Below, one piece after another: positions 7,552 through 16,586 of a stretch of DNA of 64,000 nucleotides. Numbering within the stretch: the first letter of the stretch is position 1; each line of letters opens with the position of its first letter. A program made the position numbers and the translations under genes. The DNA lies in NCBI GenBank assembly GCA_965202895.1, contig OZ241901.1, positions 2,232,001 through 2,296,000 of the forward strand, given 5' to 3'. The stretch comes from JAJDXW01 sp965202895 (GTDB lineage Bacteria > Pseudomonadota > Gammaproteobacteria > HK1). Under the pieces are notes generated by a model, which made no database searches, had not been told where the DNA came from, and saw nothing but the letters and a program-made list of their open reading frames with translations.

Positions 7552-7713
7552 TCGGGCTGGTGGCGGTTTTCATCACGGGCCGGCGCGGTCGAGGATCCTG
7601 ACCCTCGCCGCCCGATCCGGATGCCGGCCCGGCGGCTTCGCCCGGCTCTCGGCCGAAGAATGCGGGGCGCGGGAATTCGATCTATCATCGCCCCGCTTCG
7701 CGCGTGCATGATC

Positions 7714-10494
7714 ATGGCGGATTCACCCACCATCGTTCTCGTGGACGGCTCGTCGTACCTCTTCCGGGCCTTCCACGCGATGCCGTCGTTCACCAACTCC
7801 GAGGGGGAGCCGACCGGGGCGATCCTCGGGGTCGTCAACATGCTCCGCCGGCTCCGCTCCGATTTTCCGAGCGAGTACTTCGCGGTCGTCTTCGACGCGC
7901 CGGGGAAGACGTTCCGGGACGACTGGTATCCGGAGTACAAGGCCAACCGCCCGCCCATGCCGGGCGAGCTCCGCGCCCAGATCGAGCCGCTTCACCGGAT
8001 CATCCGCGGCCTCGGCCTCCCCCTCCTCTGCATCCCCGAGGTGGAGGCGGACGACGTCATCGGCACCCTCGCCGAGCGCGCCCGGGAGAGCGGGTGCCGG
8101 GTGATCATCTCCACCAACGACAAGGACATGGCCCAGCTCGTGGGCGAACGGGTGACCCTCGTCAACACCATGGACGACTCCATCCTGGACGAAGGCGGCG
8201 TCGAATCGAAGTTCGGGGTGCCGCCCGCGCGCATCGTGGACTACCTCACCCTCGTCGGGGACCCGGTGGACAACGTGCCCGGGGTGCCCAAGGTGGGGCC
8301 GAAGACGGCCGTCAAGTGGCTGGCCGCCTACGGCTCGCTCGACGGGGTGTGCGCCGCCGCGGCCTCGATCGGAGGGAAGGTCGGCGAGAACCTGCGCGCG
8401 TTCCTCTCGCCGGACGGGGCGGCGGGGAGCCGGATGGACCTCTCGCGGCGGCTCGTGACGATCCGCCGCGACGTGGAGATCGGGGAGCGCCCCGAGGAGC
8501 TGCGCCCCGGCGCCCCGGACCGGAGCGCACTCGAGGCGATCTACCGGCGCCTCCAGTTCCGTTCGCTGCTGCGCGAGCTCCTGGACGGGGTGCGGGCGGC
8601 GGGCGGCGAGGCGGAGCCGGAGCGCGGCCCGCCGTCCGGCGCGGTGGACGAGGCATCGCACGAGACGGTGCTGACCGGGGAGGCCTTCGACCGGTGGATG
8701 GACCGGATCGGGGCCGCCCCGGCGTTCGCCTTCGACACCGAGACCACCAGCCTCGACTACGTGGACGCGAGGGTGGTCGGGGTCGCGCTCGCGGTCGCGC
8801 CCGGCGAAGGGGCGTACGTCCCGTTCGCACACCGTTATCCCGGCGCCCCGGACCAGCTCGACGAGGAGCGGGTGCTCGGCGCGCTCCGCCCGCTTCTCCA
8901 GGATCCGGACCGGCCCAAGATCGGCCACAACCTCAAGTACGACATGAGCGTGCTCGCGAACCACGGCATCGCGATGGCCGGAGCGGCGCACGACACCATG
9001 CTCCAGTCCTACGTGCTGAACAGCACCGCGACCCGCCACGACATGGACTCCCTCGCGACCCGCTACCTCGGGGTCCGGACCCGCAAGTTCGAGGAGGTGG
9101 CGGGCAAGGGGGCGAAGCAGATCACCTTCGATCAGGTCGATCTCGACGAGGCGGGCCCGTACGCGGCCGAGGACGCGGAGGTGACCCTGCGCCTGCACGG
9201 CTTCTTCACCCCCCGGCTCGCCGGGCGGCCCGAGCTCGCGCGGGTCTACGAAGAGATCGAGATGCCCCTCGTGCCGGTCCTCTCCGCGATGGAGCGCCGC
9301 GGGGTGCGGGTCGATACGGAACGGCTCCGGGGGCTGAGCGAGGAGCTCGCGGTGCGGATGGACGCACTCGAGCGCAAAGCCCACGAGGAGGCCGGCGGCC
9401 CCTTCAACCTCCAGTCGCCGAAGCAGATCCAGGCGATCCTGTTCGACGCGGACCGGCTCGGGCTCCCGGTCCGGACGAAGACCCCGACCGGCCAGCCGTC
9501 GACCGCGGATGCGGTGCTCCAGGACCTCGCGCGGGACTTCGCGCTTCCCCGCATCATCCTCGACCACCGGGCGCTCTCCAAGCTCCGCTCGACCTACGCG
9601 GTGGCTCTCCGGGAGAGCGTGAACCCCGCCACGGGCCGCGTGCACACCAGCTACCACCAGGCGGTCGCCTCCACCGGCCGCCTCTCGTCGTCGGCGCCGA
9701 ACCTCCAGAACATCCCCGTGCGTACCGCCGAGGGGCGGCGCATCCGCCAGGCGTTCGTTCCCGAGCCCGGGTTCCGGCTGCTCGCCGCGGACTACTCCCA
9801 GATCGAGCTTCGCATCATGGCCCACCTGTCGGGCGACGAGGGCCTGGTGGAGGCGTTCGCGGCGGGGCGCGACATCCACCGGGCGACCGCCGCGGAGGTG
9901 GGAGGGGTCGAGGAGGCGCGGGTGGACGGCGAGATGCGCCGGCGCGCCAAGGCGGTCAACTTCGGCCTCATCTACGGCATGTCCGCGTTCGGCCTGGCGC
10001 GGCAGCTCGGGATCGAGCGCGGGGAGGCGCAGGGCTACATCGACCGGTACTTCGAGCGCTATCCGGGGGTGCGCGCGTACATGGAGGAGACCCGGGGGCG
10101 GGCGCGCGACCGAGGCTACGTCGAGACCGTGTTCGGCCGCCGGCTGCACCTGCCCGAGATCAATTCGCGCAACGCCGCCCGCCGGCAGTACGCGGAACGA
10201 ACGGCGATCAACGCACCGATGCAGGGGACCGCCGCCGACCTCATCAAGCGGGCCATGGTGTCCCTGCACGAATGGACCTCCGGGCGCGAGGACGAGGTGC
10301 GGATGATCATGCAGGTGCACGACGAGCTCGTGTTCGAGGTCGCCGAGGACCGGGTGGAGGAGGTGGCCGCCGGCATCGCGGCGCGGATGGCGGCGGCCGA
10401 TGGCGAGCTCGCGGACCGGATGGGGGCCGGCCCCCTCCGGGTCCCGCTCGAGGTCGAGGCCGGCAGCGGCATGAACTGGGACGAGGCCCACTGA
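7714..10494 (+). CDS. polA: DNA polymerase I
   Basis: A full-length 926-residue Pol I for gap filling and primer removal. The 5' nuclease domain occupies about residues 1-290 (IVLVDGSSYLFRAFHA, VEADDVIGTLA). The 3'-5' exonuclease begins near 336 with FAFDTETTSLDY, so its acidic pair is intact. The polymerase domain shows motif A DYSQIELRIMAHLSGDE near 692, motif B RRAKAVNFGLIYGMSAFG near 744 and motif C MQVHDELVFEV near 868. The ATG of MADSPTIVLVDG was chosen; upstream in-frame ATGs encode no family sequence. The stop overlaps the ATG of hisA by one base. Confidence 0.97.
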   Translation: MADSPTIVLVDGSSYLFRAFHAMPSFTNSEGEPTGAILGVVNMLRRLRSDFPSEYFAVVFDAPGKTFRDDWYPEYKANRPPMPGELRAQIEPLHRIIRGLGLPLLCIPEVEADDVIGTLAERARESGCRVIISTNDKDMAQLVGERVTLVNTMDDSILDEGGVESKFGVPPARIVDYLTLVGDPVDNVPGVPKVGPKTAVKWLAAYGSLDGVCAAAASIGGKVGENLRAFLSPDGAAGSRMDLSRRLVTIRRDVEIGERPEELRPGAPDRSALEAIYRRLQFRSLLRELLDGVRAAGGEAEPERGPPSGAVDEASHETVLTGEAFDRWMDRIGAAPAFAFDTETTSLDYVDARVVGVALAVAPGEGAYVPFAHRYPGAPDQLDEERVLGALRPLLQDPDRPKIGHNLKYDMSVLANHGIAMAGAAHDTMLQSYVLNSTATRHDMDSLATRYLGVRTRKFEEVAGKGAKQITFDQVDLDEAGPYAAEDAEVTLRLHGFFTPRLAGRPELARVYEEIEMPLVPVLSAMERRGVRVDTERLRGLSEELAVRMDALERKAHEEAGGPFNLQSPKQIQAILFDADRLGLPVRTKTPTGQPSTADAVLQDLARDFALPRIILDHRALSKLRSTYAVALRESVNPATGRVHTSYHQAVASTGRLSSSAPNLQNIPVRTAEGRRIRQAFVPEPGFRLLAADYSQIELRIMAHLSGDEGLVEAFAAGRDIHRATAAEVGGVEEARVDGEMRRRAKAVNFGLIYGMSAFGLARQLGIERGEAQGYIDRYFERYPGVRAYMEETRGRARDRGYVETVFGRRLHLPEINSRNAARRQYAERTAINAPMQGTAADLIKRAMVSLHEWTSGREDEVRMIMQVHDELVFEVAEDRVEEVAAGIAARMAAADGELADRMGAGPLRVPLEVEAGSGMNWDEAH

Positions 10495-11246
10495 TGCTCC
10501 TGATCCCGTCGATCGACGTGAAGGACGGCAAGTGCGTGCGGCTCCGCCAGGGCCGGATGGACGAAGTGACCGTGTTCGACGACGACCCCCGCGACGCCGC
10601 CCGCCGCTGGGTGGACGCGGGGGCCCGGCGCCTGCACCTCGTGGACCTCGACGGGGCGGTCGACGGGGCGCCCCGGAACGCGGAGGTCATCCGCGCCCTC
10701 GTCTCGGAGTTCCCGGACGTCGACGTCCAGGTCGGGGGCGGGATCCGCGACGACGACACCATCGAAGGCTATCTCGCGACCGGCGCCCGTTACGTCATTC
10801 TCGGAACCAGGGCGGTGACCACGCCCGGCTTCGTGGCCGACGCCTGCGTCGAGTTTCCGGGCCACGTCATCGTCGGCCTCGACGCCCGGGACGGACGGGT
10901 GGCGGTGGACGGCTGGTCGAAGCTCACCCGTTTTCGGGTGGACGACCTCGCCCGGCGCATCGAGGACTGCGGGGTGGAGGCGATCATCCACACCGACATC
11001 GGGCGCGACGGAATGCTGGAGGGGGTGAACGTCGAGGCGACCGAGCGCCTCGCCCGCGAGGTCAACGTCCCGGTCTTCGCGTCGGGCGGGGTCCGCGACC
11101 TCGACGACGTCCGAGCGCTCTGCGCGGCGGCCGAGGCCGGTATCGCGGGCGCGATCGTGGGCCGCGCCCTCTACGAGGGAACCCTCGACTTCGCGGCCGC
11201 CGCGGCCCTCGCGAGCGAGCTGGGCGGCGAGTCCTGGGGCCTCTAG
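10494..11246 (+). CDS. hisA: HisA, ProFAR isomerase of histidine synthesis
   Basis: A (beta/alpha)8 barrel of 250 residues that catalyses the Amadori isomerisation of ProFAR to PRFAR. LIPSIDVKDGKCVRLRQG carries the first catalytic Asp, VQVGGGIRDDDTIE and FASGGVRDLDD bind phosphates, and HTDIGRDGMLEGVN holds the second Asp. It starts at the ATGA-like junction with polA. hisF follows after 49 bases, the usual hisA-hisF pairing, but the rest of the his operon is absent here. Confidence 0.95.
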   Translation: MLLIPSIDVKDGKCVRLRQGRMDEVTVFDDDPRDAARRWVDAGARRLHLVDLDGAVDGAPRNAEVIRALVSEFPDVDVQVGGGIRDDDTIEGYLATGARYVILGTRAVTTPGFVADACVEFPGHVIVGLDARDGRVAVDGWSKLTRFRVDDLARRIEDCGVEAIIHTDIGRDGMLEGVNVEATERLAREVNVPVFASGGVRDLDDVRALCAAAEAGIAGAIVGRALYEGTLDFAAAAALASELGGESWGL

Positions 11247-11295
11247 CCGGCCCGCCGGCGCCGGGACGCGAGGGGCAGGACGGGGCATCCGGCCG

Positions 11296-12090
11296 ATGGG
11301 GCTCGCCGCACGCATCATCCCGTGTCTCGACGTGGACGCCGGGCGGGTGGTGAAGGGCGTCCGGTTCGTCGACGTCGTGGATGCCGGCGATCCGGTCGAG
11401 GCAGCGAGGCGCTACGACGAGCAGGGCGCGGACGAGCTCGCCTTCCTCGACATCACCGCCTCGTCCGATGAACGCGACACCCTGGTCCACGTGGTCGAGG
11501 CGGTGGCGAGCGAGGTCTTCATCCCGCTCACCGTGGGGGGCGGGGTCCGCGAGCTCGGACACGTCCGGAGGCTGCTCAACGCGGGCGCGGACAAGGTCTC
11601 CATCAATACCGCGGCGGTCGCGAACCCCCGACTCGTCGCCGACGCGGCGGGCCGGGTCGGCTCCCAGTGCATCGTGGTCGCGGTCGACGCGCGGCGGCGG
11701 GAGGGCGCGCCGGAGCCGGGGTGGGAGGTCCGCACCCACGGCGGCCGGCGCCCGACCGGCCTCGACGCGGTCGAATGGTGCGCGCGGATGGAATCCCTGG
11801 GGGCGGGCGAGATCCTGCTCACCAGCATGGACCGGGACGGCACCCGGGACGGCTTCGACCTCGCCCTCACCCGGGCGGTCTCCGACGCGGTCGGGGTCCC
11901 GGTCATCGCCTCGGGAGGGGTCGGCACCCTCGACCACCTCGCCGACGGGGTCATCCACGGACGGGCGGATGCGGTGCTCGCGGCCAGCATCTTCCACTTC
12001 GGCGACCACACCGTCGAGGAGGCGAAGGCCCGACTCGCCGCGCGCGGCATCGAGGTGCGCACGAACCCGGCCGCGAAGCCCGTCTGCTAA
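11296..12090 (+). CDS. hisF: HisF, cyclase subunit of imidazole glycerol phosphate synthase
   Basis: It pairs with HisH (not in the window) to turn PRFAR plus ammonia into IGP and AICAR. The 264-residue barrel has IIPCLDVDAGRVVKGVRF with the first catalytic Asp, VGGGVRELGHVRRLLNAGAD, and LTSMDRDGTRDGFD with the second Asp. VIASGGVGTLDHL and AVLAASIFHFGDHT close the phosphate sites. It ends normally, 84 bases before the next gene. Confidence 0.95.
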   Translation: MGLAARIIPCLDVDAGRVVKGVRFVDVVDAGDPVEAARRYDEQGADELAFLDITASSDERDTLVHVVEAVASEVFIPLTVGGGVRELGHVRRLLNAGADKVSINTAAVANPRLVADAAGRVGSQCIVVAVDARRREGAPEPGWEVRTHGGRRPTGLDAVEWCARMESLGAGEILLTSMDRDGTRDGFDLALTRAVSDAVGVPVIASGGVGTLDHLADGVIHGRADAVLAASIFHFGDHTVEEAKARLAARGIEVRTNPAAKPVC

Positions 12091-12174
12091 CCTTTCGCGC
12101 TTCCGGCGCCGCCCTGCCGATCCGGCCGTGCGGCGCGGCTCGACCCTCCCATTGCGCGATCGGGAAGCCATGCG

Positions 12175-13392
12175 ATGAACGGTCCCCTCGACGGTCTCGT
12201 CGTCTTCGACCTCACCCGCATCCTGGCCGGGCCGCATTGCACCCAGATCCTGGGCGACCTCGGCGCGGAGGTCGTCAAGATCGAGCGGCCGGGGGCGGGC
12301 GACGACACCCGCAACTTCGCTCCGCCCTACCTGCCCCGGGCCGACGGCGAGGACAGCTCGGAGAGCGCGTACTTCGCGGGGACGAACCGCAACAAGCGGT
12401 CCGTCACCCTCGATCTCGGCCGCCCGGAGGGGCAGGCGATCGCCCGCCGGCTCATCGCGGGAAGCGACGTCCTGGCCGAGAACTTCAAGACCGGGACCCT
12501 TGCGAAGTACGGGCTCGGCTACCGCGACCTCAAGGACGATTTCCCGGGGCTCATCTACTGCTCGGTGACCGGCTTCGGCCACACCGGACCCTACGCGGCG
12601 CGGCCCGCCTACGACGCCCTCATCCAGGCGATGGGCGGGGTCATGAGCATCACCGGGGCGCCGGACGGGGAGCCGATGAAGGTGGGGGTCTCGATCGCCG
12701 ACCTCATGTCCGGGATGTACGCGGCGGTCGCGATCCTCGCCGCGGTCCGCCACCGGGATCTGACCGGGGAGGGCCAGCACGTCGACGTCTCGATGCTCGA
12801 CACCCATGTCGCGTGGCTCGCGAACCAGGGCATGAACTATCTCGCGACCGGGGAGAATCCCCCCCGGCTCGGCAACCAGCACCCGAACATCGTGCCCTAC
12901 CAGGTGATGCCGGCGGCGGACGGCTACTTCGTGCTGTCGGTCGCGAACGATCCGGCGTTCGAACGGTTCTGCGAGGCGGCGGACTGCCGGCGCCTGCTGG
13001 ACGACGAGCGGTTCGCGACCGCGGTGGAACGGGTGCGCAACCGCGACACGGTCACCGACACCCTGAACGGGATCACCCGGACCCGGCCGGTCGCGTGGTG
13101 GCTCGAGCGGCTGGAGGCGGCCGGGGTCGGCCACGGGTCGATCAACACCCTGGAGGAGGTGTTCGCGGACCCGCAGGTGAAGGCGCGCGAGATGGTGGTG
13201 GAGATGGACCACCCCGCGACCGGGGGCCGGCCGGCCCGGCTCATCGCGAGCCCCATCAAGCTCTCGGGCACGCCCGTCACCTACCGCCAGGCCCCGCCCA
13301 CCCTCGGCCAGCACACGGACGAGGTGCTGGGCGAACGCCTCGGTCTCGGCGCGGAGGCGCTGCGCGATCTGCGCGACCGCGGCATCGTCTGA
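12175..13392 (+). CDS. Family III CoA-transferase (CaiB/BaiF)
   Basis: A complete 405-residue member. PLDGLVVFDLTRILAGPHCT and GAEVVKIERPGAGDDTRNF form the N-terminal signature, the catalytic Asp is in VSIADLMSGMYAA, and GKYGLGYRDL-type and HPNIVPYQVM segments follow in order. Family members transfer CoA between acids such as carnitine, formate/oxalate or succinate; the substrate is not predictable. It is the second of two members in the window. It may follow hisF in the same transcript, although the functions are unrelated. Confidence 0.92.
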   Translation: MNGPLDGLVVFDLTRILAGPHCTQILGDLGAEVVKIERPGAGDDTRNFAPPYLPRADGEDSSESAYFAGTNRNKRSVTLDLGRPEGQAIARRLIAGSDVLAENFKTGTLAKYGLGYRDLKDDFPGLIYCSVTGFGHTGPYAARPAYDALIQAMGGVMSITGAPDGEPMKVGVSIADLMSGMYAAVAILAAVRHRDLTGEGQHVDVSMLDTHVAWLANQGMNYLATGENPPRLGNQHPNIVPYQVMPAADGYFVLSVANDPAFERFCEAADCRRLLDDERFATAVERVRNRDTVTDTLNGITRTRPVAWWLERLEAAGVGHGSINTLEEVFADPQVKAREMVVEMDHPATGGRPARLIASPIKLSGTPVTYRQAPPTLGQHTDEVLGERLGLGAEALRDLRDRGIV

Positions 13393-13460
13393 CCCTCCCT
13401 TCCGCGCACCCTGCGCCGCATCCGCTCCGCCCCGCGGGATGAGTCGCGCGGGATGAGTCG

Positions 13461-13489
13461 TTGCCCCGGAGCGCGACGAACGCTACACT
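13461..13489 (+). promoter_or_regulatory. Candidate sigma-70 promoter
   Basis: TTGCCC and TACACT are separated by exactly 17 bases, about 200 bases upstream of the amidohydrolase gene. A 13-base direct repeat GCGGGATGAGTCG (13434-13446 and 13448-13460) immediately precedes the -35 box and could be an activator site. It was identified by pattern only. Confidence 0.4.
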
Positions 13490-13686
13490 GCCCGCTCACA
13501 TCAAAATCAGCCGCGCCGCGCGCTACAATCCAAGAGGGCTTCGGCTCCGCGCGCGGTTGCGGCGCCTCTCCTTCCTGATTCTCCCCATCATGCGTCCGCG
13601 GGCGCCGGGCGCGCTCGGCCTGTCGACAGGCGGGCGGGCCGGTGCTACGGTTTTCGGCGGCTTCGACGATGACCGGGAGCGCTCCC

Positions 13687-14400
13687 ATGGACGACACTAC
13701 GAGACAGGCCCTCGAGACCCTCTTCGGGGCGAATTCCAAGCTCTACGAGGACCGCGGATTCCGCCGCCGCATCGGCTACGGGAGCCATCCGGCGCTCGTC
13801 AACATCGACCTCGCCAACGCCTGGACCCGTCCGGACCACGCCTTCTCGTGCGAGGGGATGGACACCATCATCCCGAGCGTGCAGCAGCTCCTCGCGGCCG
13901 CCCGCGCCAAGGGGGTCCCGGTCGTCTACACCACGACCGCCTACGACAACGTGGACGGCCCGCACCCGGACTCCGGGCTCTGGCAGCACAAGATCCCCGC
14001 CGAGCACCTTCGCAGCGGCACCGAGCCGGTCGAGATCGACGACCGGATCGCCGCCATCGCCGGGGAGACGGTGATCGTCAAGAAGCGGGCGAGCGCGTTC
14101 CACGGCACCTTCCTCGCGGGGTACCTGCGCGCCGCGCGGGTGGACACGGTGCTCCTCACCGGGGTCACGATGTCGGCGTGCGTGCGCAATACCGCGGAGG
14201 ACGCGATCGCCGAGGGCTTCCGGCCCATCGTGGTGCGCGAGGCGGTGGGGGACCGCGTCGCGGGCGCGGTGGAGTGGAACCTCTTCGACGTCGACGCCAA
14301 GTTCGGCGACGTGGAGCCGCTCGCGGACGTGCTCGCCTACCTCGACCGGCTGCCGACGCCGAACACCGTTCCCGCGCAGGGGAACCGCGCGGTTGGCTGA
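13687..14400 (+). CDS. Isochorismatase-family amidohydrolase (N-carbamoylsarcosine amidase-like)
   Basis: A cysteine hydrolase of 237 residues. ALVNIDLANAWTRPDH carries the catalytic Asp, VIVKKRASAFHGTFLAGYL the Lys, and LLTGVTMSACVRNTAEDAI the nucleophilic Cys. The N-terminal extension and the GPHPDSGLWQHKIP stretch resemble N-carbamoylsarcosine amidohydrolases, which cleave N-carbamoylsarcosine to sarcosine, CO2 and ammonia in creatinine or N-methylhydantoin breakdown. That is consistent with hyuA at 58 kb, but other amide substrates are possible. The next gene starts inside its last codons. Confidence 0.8.
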   Translation: MDDTTRQALETLFGANSKLYEDRGFRRRIGYGSHPALVNIDLANAWTRPDHAFSCEGMDTIIPSVQQLLAAARAKGVPVVYTTTAYDNVDGPHPDSGLWQHKIPAEHLRSGTEPVEIDDRIAAIAGETVIVKKRASAFHGTFLAGYLRAARVDTVLLTGVTMSACVRNTAEDAIAEGFRPIVVREAVGDRVAGAVEWNLFDVDAKFGDVEPLADVLAYLDRLPTPNTVPAQGNRAVG

Positions 14401-15361
14401 TCCGTCGCCGCCGCGGAGGGGATCGCCGGGATCGAGCGCGACGGCCGAGCGCCCGGGAACCCGCTGGTACGAGCTCCTCCTCGCCGCGGTCCTCGCCGCC
14501 CTCCTCGCGGCCGCGGTGGCCGCCGCCGCGTGGTGGAGCCGCGGCGCGGGCGGCTGGCGGGGCGAGACGGCCGGCGACGTGTTCCTCGCCGCGATGCTCG
14601 CGGTGGCCGCGGTGGCCGCCGCCGCGTTTCTCGTCTACCTCGTGGTCCGGGGGTCGCGGCGCTCCGGCCCGGCCCGCGAGTACGATGGCCCGGAGCCGGC
14701 GGAGGCCGTCGAGTCGCCGGCCGGGGGGCGGCTGCTCGGCCTCGCCCTCCTCGCGGTCCTCTTCCTGGCCGCCGCGTGGGTCCACGCTCCCCCCGAGCTC
14801 GCCTGGGCCCTCGCCGCGAACCTCCTCTACCCCGCCGTGTTCGCCCTCGCCCTGGTGCTCCTCTTCGACAAGGCCTCGCGGGCGTGGGCGATCAAGAGCG
14901 GCGTGGTCTCCCTTCGCGAGTGGCTTCACTGCGACGCGGCCACGATCCTCCTCGTGCTGGGATACCTCAACCTCGTCTCGAACGCCGAGCCGGCGGGATA
15001 CTCCGCCCTGTTCTGGGACGTCGTCCACGTCGTGCTCTTCGTGTTCGTGTTCTGGCTGGTCGATCGGAAGCTCACGCGCCTGCGGTGGCTCGCGGGCCTC
15101 GCGTACCTCACCCTCCTCCCGGTGCTCCTCTGGCTCTGGCGGCTCACCCAGGGCATGGCGCCGCCGGAGGACCTCTCCTGGTGGTCCACCCCGTGGCCGT
15201 TCATCGTGCTCGGGCTCGTCGCCTGCGCGCTCGAGATCATCGTGCTCGCGGCGGCCGGCCGGGGCGGGAACGGCCGGGGCGACGGCACGGCCGGCCATAT
15301 CGTCAAGGATGCGCTATTCTTCGTCCTGTACGGCGGGCTGCTGATCGGGGCCGCGCCGTGA
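14393..15361 (+). CDS. Hypothetical integral membrane protein
   Basis: A 322-residue protein with about eight hydrophobic segments: a first near residues 27-46 (LLLAAVLAALLAAAVAAAAW), a second LAAMLAVAAVAAAAFLVYLVV, and later ones such as LFWDVVHVVLFVFVFWLV and PFIVLGLVACALEIIVLAAA. I recognise no family. It begins with TTG inside the end of the amidohydrolase gene (eight-base overlap) and is followed after 43 bases by another membrane protein, so the three look co-transcribed. A role linked to the upstream hydrolase, for example in transport, would be speculation. Confidence 0.7.
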   Translation: MADPSPPRRGSPGSSATAERPGTRWYELLLAAVLAALLAAAVAAAAWWSRGAGGWRGETAGDVFLAAMLAVAAVAAAAFLVYLVVRGSRRSGPAREYDGPEPAEAVESPAGGRLLGLALLAVLFLAAAWVHAPPELAWALAANLLYPAVFALALVLLFDKASRAWAIKSGVVSLREWLHCDAATILLVLGYLNLVSNAEPAGYSALFWDVVHVVLFVFVFWLVDRKLTRLRWLAGLAYLTLLPVLLWLWRLTQGMAPPEDLSWWSTPWPFIVLGLVACALEIIVLAAAGRGGNGRGDGTAGHIVKDALFFVLYGGLLIGAAP

Positions 15362-15404
15362 GGACCGCAACCCCGTCGACCAGACGAAACCAGCGAGCGA
15401 CGCG

Positions 15405-15872
15405 ATGACCGGCTGGCAGTGGTTCTGGGCCCTCGTCGGGCTCGTCATCTACCTGATCGTGCTGATCCTGCTGTACTACTCCGCTCCCTTCGAGGCGCTG
15501 TTCAACCTCGTCGTCAACGGGCTCGGTTACGCCAACGTCATCTTCTGGGCGGCCGTCATCGTCGGCATCGTGGGGTTCTGCGGCTACCACTGGCGGGCGT
15601 ACCGGGTGCACGTCGCGCGCCAGCGGCAGGTGGAATCCATGGTCCTGAGCTCGCTCCGGGGCTCGACCTTCACCGCCATCCTCCTGAGCGGCGGCGCCAC
15701 CCTGCAGGCGGTCCAGATCCTGTGCGCCTACCTCCTCGACGTCGCCGCGCTCGACGGCGAGTTCGGCCGGCGCCTCGGCGCGGTGGCCGCGCTCGCGATC
15801 ATGACCGCGGTCTTCTGCGTGATGTTCTGGCTGCTCCGGATCGTCCGGCCGGCCGGGGGCGGGGCGCAGTAG
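15405..15872 (+). CDS. Hypothetical small membrane protein
   Basis: A 155-residue protein with four predicted membrane spans (FWALVGLVIYLIVLILLYY, ANVIFWAAVIVGIVGFCGY, FTAILLSGGATLQAVQILCA, ALAIMTAVFCVMFWLLRIV) and a basic loop HWRAYRVHVARQRQ after the second. No family was recognised. It follows the larger membrane protein closely in the same direction and probably shares its transcript. Confidence 0.7.
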   Translation: MTGWQWFWALVGLVIYLIVLILLYYSAPFEALFNLVVNGLGYANVIFWAAVIVGIVGFCGYHWRAYRVHVARQRQVESMVLSSLRGSTFTAILLSGGATLQAVQILCAYLLDVAALDGEFGRRLGAVAALAIMTAVFCVMFWLLRIVRPAGGGAQ

Positions 15873-15959
15873 ACCTCGATCACCGGAGGGAGGGGGAGGC
15901 CGGCGGCGAAGCGCGCCTCGCACGCGCACCGGGCCGGGCGGGCCGAGTCGGGCCGTGCG

Positions 15960-16271
15960 TCAATTCATCCGTTGCGGCGCCGGCTCGGCGAACAGGTTGT
16001 CGAGGACGTCGCGGAGCTGGCGCGCACTCGACTCGCTGAGCAGGAGGGTGTCGGCGACCTCGCGCACGTACGCGATGCCGCGGGGCGAGGAAATGCGCTT
16101 GCCGGCCTCGTCGAAGCGGACCTCGGGATCGAGCTCGCGCGTCTCGTCGAAGAAGTGGAGGGCGACCTGGCCCTGCACGTTGGTCTCGACCAGGACCCCC
16201 GAGCGGCTCCGCAGCCGGTGCTCGGGCGCCCGCGGCCACTTGACCGTGTAGTAGGTGGTGGGTTCGCTCAC
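15960..16271 (-). CDS. Conserved hypothetical small protein
   Basis: A 103-residue soluble protein starting with GTG (VSEPTTYYTVKWPRAPEHRL). It has alternating beta-like stretches (GVLVETNVQGQVALHFFDE) and a C-terminal helix SESSARQLRDVLDNLF. The order beta strands, IAYVREVADTLLLSE, then a leucine-rich helix is reminiscent of DUF3467-type proteins, but I would not assign it. The frame is compositionally like its neighbours. It converges with the membrane-protein genes. Confidence 0.55.
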   Translation of the reverse strand: MSEPTTYYTVKWPRAPEHRLRSRSGVLVETNVQGQVALHFFDETRELDPEVRFDEAGKRISSPRGIAYVREVADTLLLSESSARQLRDVLDNLFAEPAPQRMN

Positions 16272-16586
16272 CGGCGGCTCCCCGCTTGGAAGGCGCCGAA
16301 GGCTATCACACGCTCCACGCCCGTCCGGTCGGCTCGCGGCTCCGCCCCCACCCGCGCCCGCGTCTTCCGGACGCGCCGTCGCGGGGGCGGGTCGGCGCCC
16401 CCTCTCCCCGGAGCCCGGGCTTCCACCCCGCTGACTCGTCGAGAACGTCCGCCCCGGGGCGGGACGAGGAGCCGAGCCGGCGGCCGTGCGGCGAACGGCC
16501 GGCATCCGGCCGGCGGCCTCGCGCGCCCGTCCCGCCCGAACGGGCTCTCCCCGTATCCCCGGAATCCGGGGAAGAGGGGCGCGCGC
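16272..16586. other. GC-rich gap between the small protein and dihydropyrimidinase
   Basis: The open frames here are low-complexity Arg/Pro/Gly translations typical of GC-rich non-coding DNA. I see no RNA gene or motif. Confidence 0.5.

Noticed and set aside
6276..7958. A 560-residue N-terminal extension of the DmdA-like protein
   Set aside because: Family similarity starts at MNRQPESVDQS with a good ribosome site; the upstream part is low-complexity and overlaps plus-strand genes.
7723..10491. A 922-residue open frame on the minus strand opposite polA
   Set aside because: It is the mirror of the polA codon pattern in GC-rich DNA; its translation is Arg/His/Gly/Val-rich with no family motif, while polA is unmistakable.
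11062..13314. A 750-residue minus-strand frame over hisF and the CoA-transferase
   Set aside because: Both plus-strand genes are complete with catalytic residues; the reverse frame is compositionally a shadow.
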